Source: Tannerella sp.
Lineage (GTDB): Bacteria > Bacteroidota > Bacteroidia > Bacteroidales > Tannerellaceae
Reading direction: 5' to 3'
Length of the DNA: 5,429 nt
Assembly: GCA_031277235.1 (NCBI GenBank)
Contig: JAITMT010000343.1
Span: forward strand, 1 to 5,429
In this document: positions 1-5,429 of the stretch, piece by piece
Layout of the letters: each line of letters opens with the position of its first letter
Position numbering within the stretch: the first letter of the stretch is position 1
The notes under the pieces: generated by a model
The model's input: the letters and a program-made list of their open reading frames with translations, nothing else
Told to the model about the DNA's origin: nothing
Database searches by the model: none
Position numbers and translations under genes: made by a program

Positions 1-689
1 TCAGCCGGTTGCGCCCAGTCTATACGGCAAGTTTCCTTGAAAATTTTGGGTGCAGGACGCAGATTATCAATGTTTCCCATCAGGTTTTCCTGTGGAACGG
101 TCGGAATATTTCCGTCGTTTTCTATCAGTAAATCAACGGTTTCCGTAACCAGTTTTGCGCCCATTGTCATCAGTTGGTCATGAACGGTTTCGGCGTCGTC
201 CGATTCGTTGATAATGAGACGCTTTTGAAGAATAATTTTCCCCGTATCAATCTCGTGGGTCAGGAAAAAAGTCGTTACGCCCGTCTCTTTTTCGCCGTTG
301 ATGATAGCCCAATTAATCGGGGCCGCGCCTCTGTATTGCGGTAATAATGAGGCATGTAGATTGAATGTGCCGAAGCGTGGCATATTCCAGATGACTTCGG
401 GAAGCATCCGGAAGGCTACAACAATCTGTAAATCTGCCTGATAACTTCTCAATTCGTTGATAAATGCCTCATCCTTCAGTTTTTCGGGCTGCAAAACGGG
501 CAATCCGGCGGAGAGGGCGTACTGCTTAACGGCTGACGGTTGCAGCGTATTTCCGTGCCGCCCCACCGGTTTGTCGGGCATTGTTATGACGGCAACTACC
601 TGATAATCATTTTCTACAAGGGTACGCAGGCTTTCCACCGCAAAATCCGGCGTACCCATAAAAATTATTTTCAATTCGCTTTTCGTCAT
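1..689 (-). CDS. fmt: Methionyl-tRNA formyltransferase, N-terminal 229 residues (3' end cut by window edge)
   Basis: Transfers a formyl group from 10-formyltetrahydrofolate to Met-tRNA(fMet) in the cytoplasm, providing the initiator tRNA for translation. The translation starts MTKSELKIIFMGTPDFAV, the usual Fmt N-terminus, so the ATG at 687-689 is preferred over Met11. The catalytic-core segment FNLHASLLPQYRGAAPI is at residues 109-125. Asn110, His112 and Asp148 (in EIDTG) match the catalytic Asn/His/Asp triad of the formyltransferase family. Residues about 1-205 make up the Rossmann-like formyl_trans_N domain. The reading continues through RPAPKIFKE (211-219) and CRIDW into the linker to the tRNA-binding C-terminal domain, where the window ends. 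About 85-95 residues should be missing, given a usual length near 315-325. No stop codon interrupts the frame. The tRNA-binding loop reads GRHGNTL rather than the common GRGKKL or GRGHKI form. The start lies 9 bases after the stop of the upstream A2M gene, so co-transcription is likely. Identification is very secure. Confidence 0.97.
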   Translation of the reverse strand, partial: MTKSELKIIFMGTPDFAVESLRTLVENDYQVVAVITMPDKPVGRHGNTLQPSAVKQYALSAGLPVLQPEKLKDEAFINELRSYQADLQIVVAFRMLPEVIWNMPRFGTFNLHASLLPQYRGAAPINWAIINGEKETGVTTFFLTHEIDTGKIILQKRLIINESDDAETVHDQLMTMGAKLVTETVDLLIENDGNIPTVPQENLMGNIDNLRPAPKIFKETCRIDWAQPA

Positions 690-698
690 GCTTGAATT
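690..698 (-). other. 9-base A2M-fmt junction without a clear Shine-Dalgarno
   Basis: The nine bases between the A2M TAA and the fmt ATG read AATTCAAGC on the coding strand. No AGGAGG-like sequence occurs there or in the last A2M codons, which is usual in Bacteroidota, where initiation often relies on A/T-rich leaders. There is no room for a promoter or terminator, so fmt translation here probably depends on the A2M transcript, unless a promoter lies inside the A2M coding sequence. Confidence 0.7.
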
Positions 699-3600
699 TT
701 ACTCGATTTTGACTCTAATTCCTTCGCTATGAGCGCTAAACTCGGGCGCATACATACATTGGAAAGTCGTGATTCCGTTGGAAAAATCGCCTTCGTGGGA
801 AACGCGCAAGTCGTATTCAAAGACATAAGTTCCTTTGCGTAAATAAGTTATAAAATAATTGTTGGAGGCGTCCTTGACGCTTTCGTAATAGAAAAGACCG
901 TCCTGATAGCGATGTCCCGAAACCGTGCTAACCGGCTCAAAACCAGCCGCCCGCATATCTTTGAGATGCACATATTCAAAATCGCGGTCGGCACGCAATT
1001 CCATCCTAACCCGCACCAAATCACCCACATGCAAACGATTTGACCCGTCGATGGGTTTCAGTTCTTCGCCTTTTTCGGTTAAAACCCTCAAAAACAATTG
1101 CTTATTCATTTTCAGATTGGTAACGGCAGAGGTGATTTTATCCAATTGCTCGAAATACTGCCAATACAATCCTCCCCAACCAATTCCCTGATTATTAGGA
1201 TTTTTAACGGTTAATTTGCCCATTTGCGGCGTTATCTCCTTTCCTTGCCACGAAGTTTTGACGTAACCTGTGCCGGCTTCGGGGTTAATCGGCTCATTCA
1301 CTGCCTGTTCAAGCGGTTTTCCACCGATTTCAACTTCCAGCAGTTTCGATTCGTCCAGCAGATTACCGCCGGTCATCAACAGCGCATAAACGGCTTCAGA
1401 AGTGGCTTTTGTCGTTTTCCAGTCGTTGGTTTGCTTGTTTCGCAACAGCCAGATTTTCATTTCCTCGACCGATTGTATGTCGGCTGTAACTTCATTAAAT
1501 GCTTCAATAAGAATGGCTTGCGTTTCAATCGGCGCCTGATACCAGAAATAGCCTGCGACGTTGTCTTTCCAATACATGCCCATTTCTTCGAACTGTTGCG
1601 CATATTCCTTGAGCGAAGCCATGATTTTCTTCGCCGTCGTCTGTTTATCGAAACGATTGAGTATCAAGGCTGCCATCGCTTTTTCATACGTTGAAAACTC
1701 GATCCAGAATTGCTCCGTTTGCGACAGATAATAATCGAAGGCTTTTTCACCGGCGTCATTTGCCGGTTTGTGTCTGTCAAAACTGTAAGCATATAAGTAA
1801 TTGAGATGCAAGGCATTGATTTGTCTTTTCGTCAAGTCGGCTTTGTTGCGTATCAGCGCGTCGTAATCTTTCCAAATTTCATTGTCGAGATAGTCAAGTC
1901 CCTTTGTAACAATCTGTTGTGCATCTGCTGCATTTTTCTCCTGCATCGCGCCGAGTTTGTCGAGATGCGCCATTCCCGCGACGATATGTTGCGTGATGTA
2001 GCGGCTGGACGGGTTGCCGTCAAACCACGGAAAACCGCCGTCGCTGTTTTGCGACTTTTTCAGTTTGTTGAACGCGCGATTCAACTCGTTGCTCATGCGG
2101 TTCAGATCGAACAGCAAACCGATGCGCTTCTTGCTTTCCGTCTCGTTTTTCGCCTGCATCACCCAGGGCGTTTCTTCGAGCATCACCTGTTTCAATTCCT
2201 GATTTTTTTCGAGATTCGACAGCAAAGCGCTGCTGTTGAGCGTGTTCCACGTATCGAAAATCTGCTTGATTCGTGGCGTTTTGTTTACAACCGTGGTCGC
2301 CAGCGTGTTCGCATAATAACGCGCAAATGTCTGTTCTGCACACTCGTAGGGATATTCCATGATGTAGGGCAACGCCTGCACGGCATACCATGCGGGCGCG
2401 GACGTATATTCGAGCGTCAGATTATAATTTCTTAACGTATTCGACTGATTATGAATTAATTTATCCATTGTAAAAGATTTCGTTTTCCCTGCCCGGACGC
2501 TGAACGGCATCGTTTCCGTTACGAGCATCGAATTGGTCAGGACGGGAACGGTTTTTTCCTCGCCGTCGCTGTGCGTACCTGCCTGAGCTGTAACCTTATA
2601 CGTAATTGCCTGCAATCCTGCGGGAATTTTCAGTTTCCATTGCAATCCTTCGCTGCCGCCCTGTTTTACGTTGAATGGCAGTGTTTTATCCGAAACGATC
2701 ATATCATCAACCGGTTGCATCGTAACGGCGTCATACAGACGTAACAATGCTTGACCGTCCAAATCGCTCTCTGTCAAGTTGTTTACTTTAGCAGTCAGTG
2801 TGATTTCATCGTTTTCGCGGAAAAATCGCGGCGGATTGGCGCTGATGGCGACCTGTTTTTGAGTGATGAGTTCGTTGGTGTAAGTCCCGATTTTGAAATC
2901 CTGCGTATGCGCGAAACTGAGTAATTTCCAGCGTGTAAGCGCCTCCGGTATTGTAAATTCTATCAAAACTTCGCCGTTTTCATTGGTGCGCAATTGCGGA
3001 TAGAAAAAGGCGGTTTCGTTGAAATTGGTGCGGGTTTGAATGGAAGTTAAATCGGGGGTTGTCGGAGGCGCCGGTAATGGCTCTTCCGGTTTGGGAGCGG
3101 TCATCGCATCAATTGAAGATACCGATCCGGTCATAGATTCTTTTTTCTGTACGCCATACCCTACCACTACTACTTCATCCAAAGCGGCCTCATTCGCAAG
3201 CATAGGAGCAGTTTCCACTATGTTGAAAACATTTTCTGACTGAGCTCTTGCACTTCTGAGTCTAATACCGCCGTAATCCGAAAACGCTTGTCGATACAAG
3301 CCGTTAAACCAATTAATATCCACATATTGAATAGGTTGCATATAATAAGCGGAATTATTCTTTGGAAAAATTTTCGGGGAACCTACTTGTCCGACAGAAC
3401 GTGTGTTCCAACTGTAATAGTATGAGCCAAAAGACTGATTATAAATCGAATTAAGATTTGCCCACGAATGAGGCGCAAAAACATCCAGCGAAGCGTCATA
3501 GAGCGAAGCGGCGATTTCGGCTACCTGTTTTTCGCCTTTTTTGTCGCTCACGAGCATCGTCCATTTCTCGTTTTCGCCCGGTAGCAACTTGTCTCGGAAG

Positions 3601-5429
3601 GTCGCCAATTTCACGTCCAACATCTTGTTGGTGAACAGAACATTGATTTGATTACTAAAACTGTAAATTCTATTCTCCTGAGTCATAGAGAATTGTACGG
3701 AAAAACCGCCACGATATTCTTCCTTAATCGGGAAAGTCAGCAACGTGGGCGTCGTTCCGGCTTTTATCCATTTCGATGCTACCGGTTTATTTTTGTGAAT
3801 GACCTCATAATATACGCGCGAATCGACATTTCCGCCTGCAACAAGAAATTCGGCGTTTTCACCCGGCTCGCCCGTTGTTTTGAGGGCGGTTATCCATTCA
3901 TTCATCGCCGTAATCTTTTCCGCTTTTTTGCCGGTCAGGTTGAAAATCAGCGTATCGGCGATGGTGATTCCCTGACGGTTTTCTGCACTCAAAATTAACT
4001 TGTAATATCCTGATTCCTTGAGTGTTGATAAATCGAGTTTCTTCGATTTTTCGGTATCCATCGTCCATTGGGAAACGGTATTTTTTTCGGCAAAATTATC
4101 CGGATTCAATTCATTATTGTATGCGTCCAACGGAAAATCTCTCCGAAATTCTTTTTCAGGAATCATTTGAAAATCAATAATATCGTTCCAGAGCCGATTA
4201 CGCAAAATCCGGTCAGGCGTTTTCAGCGCCACAATTTCGACCGCAACGGTGGCGGGCGTGGCGTCGCCGTTCAAATTGGTCGTTTCTACCGTATATTTAT
4301 CCAAATTATCCAGATCTAATTTATTGGGCACATTCGTCTTGATTAGCAACGGTTTATTGCTGATATTCAAGTTGAGGGTTCCCGTTCGCGTTTCTCCGTT
4401 CACGTCCGTAACGTCAGCCGTAACCGTGTAAGTATAAATGAGTTCATCATTTTTCACGTCATCGGCGAGCGCTTGAAATTCGATGGATGTTTTTCCGTCT
4501 TCGTCCGTTTTCACCACGCCCGAGCCGATTTCCCGCGTATCGCTCACCGGCGGATACCACCAGCGAAAATAACGGTATTGCACTTCGCGCGTTACACGAT
4601 ATTGAACGTTCGCATTATCAATGGAATAGCCTGCCAACGCTTGGGCGTTTAACTGAACTTTTACCAGGTCGTTGAGTTTGTAATTTTCGCGGACGGTGTC
4701 GAATTTTACCTCAAAAGTCGGGCGTTTGTATTCCTCCACCCGAACGGACGTACTGCCGTAATTTTCACATTCAATCAAAAATTGACCGTTCAGCAATCCC
4801 TGCGGAATGACGAAAACGTCGTCAAGACTTCCAAAGTCATTGGATTTTATAGATTTTTCACTGATTATCTGATGATTGGCATCGTAAAACCGGACTTTTA
4901 CCGAAGTATTTTTTAACAAATTCCGTTGGTCATTGTCTTTGGAAGAATAGAGAATCGCCTTGAAATAAATCGTTTGTCCGGGGCGATAAATGGCTCTGTC
5001 TGTGAGAATTGTCGCCGCCAAACGCTTTTCATTATCGTAGGTTCGCAAATTATATTTTTTATCGAAAACCAGCAAGCGGTTATTACCCTGATTTACAGCA
5101 TAATATTCTCTCACATATTTCTCCGAAACGCTCCCTTTTCCAATTCCGTTTTTGTCGGTTATAAAGGATTTTATTTTTCTAAAATCTTCAAATTCAAAGA
5201 GTTGAACTGTCGCATTCGATATCGGTGCGCCTATCGTCCTATCCGTTACCAAAACCGACATTTCGCCGTTCACAGCGCGGTCTTGGGCTGCCAATGTGGA
5301 GACTTGCAGCAAATTGGCATTGAAAATATCTGATTCCAAAGCATTTTCTCCGTCGGAAAACAAAATTAGATAAAAACCTTTTTCTTTCGGATCTATTTTT
5401 ATTTCTGTCGTATAACGCTGAAAGTCTGT
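699..5429 (-). CDS. Bacterial alpha-2-macroglobulin family protein, thioester type, with SusC-like motif (5' end cut by window edge)
   Basis: Likely envelope protease trap: cleavage of a bait region exposes an internal thioester that captures the protease. That role comes from characterised family members and is not proven here. Residues are numbered from the first whole codon at 5429; 1576 are visible. In order: an MG-type strand region (1-130); the MG2 signature DRAIYRPGQTIYFKAI (144-159); further MG domains; an A2M_N_2-like region ending DASLDVF (645-651); a variable putative bait region (about 657-802); the A2M domain starting FNETAFFYPQL (803-813); the thioester domain with YPYECAEQ, where Cys1030 and Gln1033 keep the CxEQ motif; alpha-toroid motifs DGGFPWF (1130-1136) and WKTTKAT; and a C-terminal MG domain with LKDMRAAGFEP, ending at a TAA at 699-701. 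Only three cysteines are visible (221, 1030, 1558). The frame is open to the right edge, so the TTG at 5361-5363 is internal. Relatives are often 1,800-2,000 residues long, so some hundreds of residues, including any signal peptide or lipobox, are probably missing. Odd feature: EVVVVGYG in the bait region. Confidence 0.95.
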   Translation of the reverse strand, partial: TDFQRYTTEIKIDPKEKGFYLILFSDGENALESDIFNANLLQVSTLAAQDRAVNGEMSVLVTDRTIGAPISNATVQLFEFEDFRKIKSFITDKNGIGKGSVSEKYVREYYAVNQGNNRLLVFDKKYNLRTYDNEKRLAATILTDRAIYRPGQTIYFKAILYSSKDNDQRNLLKNTSVKVRFYDANHQIISEKSIKSNDFGSLDDVFVIPQGLLNGQFLIECENYGSTSVRVEEYKRPTFEVKFDTVRENYKLNDLVKVQLNAQALAGYSIDNANVQYRVTREVQYRYFRWWYPPVSDTREIGSGVVKTDEDGKTSIEFQALADDVKNDELIYTYTVTADVTDVNGETRTGTLNLNISNKPLLIKTNVPNKLDLDNLDKYTVETTNLNGDATPATVAVEIVALKTPDRILRNRLWNDIIDFQMIPEKEFRRDFPLDAYNNELNPDNFAEKNTVSQWTMDTEKSKKLDLSTLKESGYYKLILSAENRQGITIADTLIFNLTGKKAEKITAMNEWITALKTTGEPGENAEFLVAGGNVDSRVYYEVIHKNKPVASKWIKAGTTPTLLTFPIKEEYRGGFSVQFSMTQENRIYSFSNQINVLFTNKMLDVKLATFRDKLLPGENEKWTMLVSDKKGEKQVAEIAASLYDASLDVFAPHSWANLNSIYNQSFGSYYYSWNTRSVGQVGSPKIFPKNNSAYYMQPIQYVDINWFNGLYRQAFSDYGGIRLRSARAQSENVFNIVETAPMLANEAALDEVVVVGYGVQKKESMTGSVSSIDAMTAPKPEEPLPAPPTTPDLTSIQTRTNFNETAFFYPQLRTNENGEVLIEFTIPEALTRWKLLSFAHTQDFKIGTYTNELITQKQVAISANPPRFFRENDEITLTAKVNNLTESDLDGQALLRLYDAVTMQPVDDMIVSDKTLPFNVKQGGSEGLQWKLKIPAGLQAITYKVTAQAGTHSDGEEKTVPVLTNSMLVTETMPFSVRAGKTKSFTMDKLIHNQSNTLRNYNLTLEYTSAPAWYAVQALPYIMEYPYECAEQTFARYYANTLATTVVNKTPRIKQIFDTWNTLNSSALLSNLEKNQELKQVMLEETPWVMQAKNETESKKRIGLLFDLNRMSNELNRAFNKLKKSQNSDGGFPWFDGNPSSRYITQHIVAGMAHLDKLGAMQEKNAADAQQIVTKGLDYLDNEIWKDYDALIRNKADLTKRQINALHLNYLYAYSFDRHKPANDAGEKAFDYYLSQTEQFWIEFSTYEKAMAALILNRFDKQTTAKKIMASLKEYAQQFEEMGMYWKDNVAGYFWYQAPIETQAILIEAFNEVTADIQSVEEMKIWLLRNKQTNDWKTTKATSEAVYALLMTGGNLLDESKLLEVEIGGKPLEQAVNEPINPEAGTGYVKTSWQGKEITPQMGKLTVKNPNNQGIGWGGLYWQYFEQLDKITSAVTNLKMNKQLFLRVLTEKGEELKPIDGSNRLHVGDLVRVRMELRADRDFEYVHLKDMRAAGFEPVSTVSGHRYQDGLFYYESVKDASNNYFITYLRKGTYVFEYDLRVSHEGDFSNGITTFQCMYAPEFSAHSEGIRVKIE
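2331..2342 (-). other. Thioester motif codons (CAEQ) of the A2M protein
   Basis: The codons TGT GCA GAA CAG encode Cys1030-Ala-Glu-Gln1033 in the context YPYECAEQTF. In thioester-containing A2M and complement proteins the Cys and Gln side chains of CxEQ form the internal thiolester that couples covalently to an attacking protease or surface. Both are present, so this copy belongs to the thioester-competent branch and not the branch that has lost the cysteine. Thioester formation itself is inferred from the motif. Confidence 0.9.
3024..3461 (-). other. Putative bait region of the A2M protein
   Basis: About 146 residues (657-802) lie between the DASLDVF strand closing the A2M_N_2-like region and the FNETAFF strand opening the A2M domain, which is where family members carry the protease-sensitive bait segment. 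The first half is rich in Tyr, Asn and Ser and looks low in regular structure. A cluster of three arginines (RLRSAR, residues 723-728, bases 3246-3263) would be exposed to trypsin-like proteases. The second half holds the SusC-like motif and a proline-rich linker. Boundaries are inferred from family layout, and the cleavage site is not known. Confidence 0.6.
3108..3182 (-). other. SusC/RagA-like plug-entry (TonB-box-like) motif encoded within the A2M bait region
   Basis: Residues 750-774 of the visible A2M protein contain DEVVVVGYG, then QKK, then TGSVSS. This closely resembles the signature where the N-terminal extension of SusC/RagA-type TonB-dependent transporters meets the plug domain. 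The core of that signature has been proposed to include the TonB box. What follows is not a plug: the chain turns into a Pro/Glu-rich linker (778-794, with KPEEPLPAPP) and then the A2M domain. The resemblance is seen directly in the translation. Any TonB contact is inference. Plug-like sequence inside Bacteroidota A2M proteins may be a recurrent family feature. Confidence 0.8.

Noticed and set aside
599..659. Met11 of Fmt (ATG at 657-659) as an alternative translation start
   Set aside because: Starting there would remove the first beta-strand (LKIIF) that precedes the conserved GTPDFA loop in all Fmt proteins, so the ATG at 687-689 fits better.
2020..2391. Minus-strand open frame of 123 codons in another frame inside the A2M gene
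   Set aside because: It overlaps the conserved thioester-domain coding sequence in a different frame and shows no domain signal, so it is a shadow frame in a locally G+C-rich stretch. The minus-strand frame at 848-1030 is rejected for the same reason.
1806..2435. Plus-strand open frame of 209 codons, with other plus-strand frames between 925 and 5333
   Set aside because: All lie antisense to the well-supported A2M coding sequence. Their translations show no recognisable domain and are rich in Phe, Arg and His, as expected from reverse frames of a real gene.
3024..3182. A complete TonB-dependent receptor plug domain fused to the A2M protein
   Set aside because: Only about 25 residues resemble the SusC signature. 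The chain then passes into a proline-rich linker and the A2M domain, leaving no space for a plug of about 110 residues.
5361..5363. TTG at 5361-5363 as the A2M start codon
   Set aside because: The frame stays open with sensible protein sequence (EKGFYLIL, typical of an MG strand) right to the window edge, and no signal peptide follows the TTG. It is an internal Leu codon of a gene cut by the window.

Overview
The window looks like a chromosomal fragment from a member of the Bacteroidota, most likely the Bacteroidales. Two observations support this. The N-terminal domain of its methionyl-tRNA formyltransferase has the run VVAFRMLPEVIWNMPR typical of Bacteroidales Fmt, and the large neighbouring protein carries an EVVVVGYG motif, a hallmark of SusC/RagA-type proteins of this phylum. 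The start of fmt also lacks a clear Shine-Dalgarno sequence, as is common in the phylum. Taxonomy below order level cannot be read from the sequence.

Layout: everything lies on the minus strand and the window is almost entirely coding. Transcription runs from high to low coordinates. Positions 5429 to 699 hold the 3' 1576 codons of a very large alpha-2-macroglobulin (A2M) family gene, whose 5' end (signal peptide or lipobox and first MG domains) lies beyond the right edge. After a gap of 9 bases, positions 689 to 1 hold the first 229 codons of fmt, whose C-terminal domain lies beyond the left edge. There is no non-coding stretch over 300 bases, and I see no RNA gene, mobile element, CRISPR array, promoter or terminator.

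Function: the A2M protein should be an envelope-located, thioester-bearing protease trap. A CxEQ thioester motif is intact, and the MG2, A2M_N_2-like, A2M and thioester (TED) regions follow in the canonical order. Fmt is a cytoplasmic housekeeping enzyme that formylates initiator Met-tRNA. The two are functionally unrelated as far as is known, but their spacing suggests co-transcription.

The most unusual point is a SusC/RagA-like plug-entry motif (EVVVVGYG, then QKK and TGSVSS) inside the putative bait region of the A2M protein, without the rest of a TonB-dependent receptor plug or any barrel. I found no evidence of a wholly new multi-gene system.
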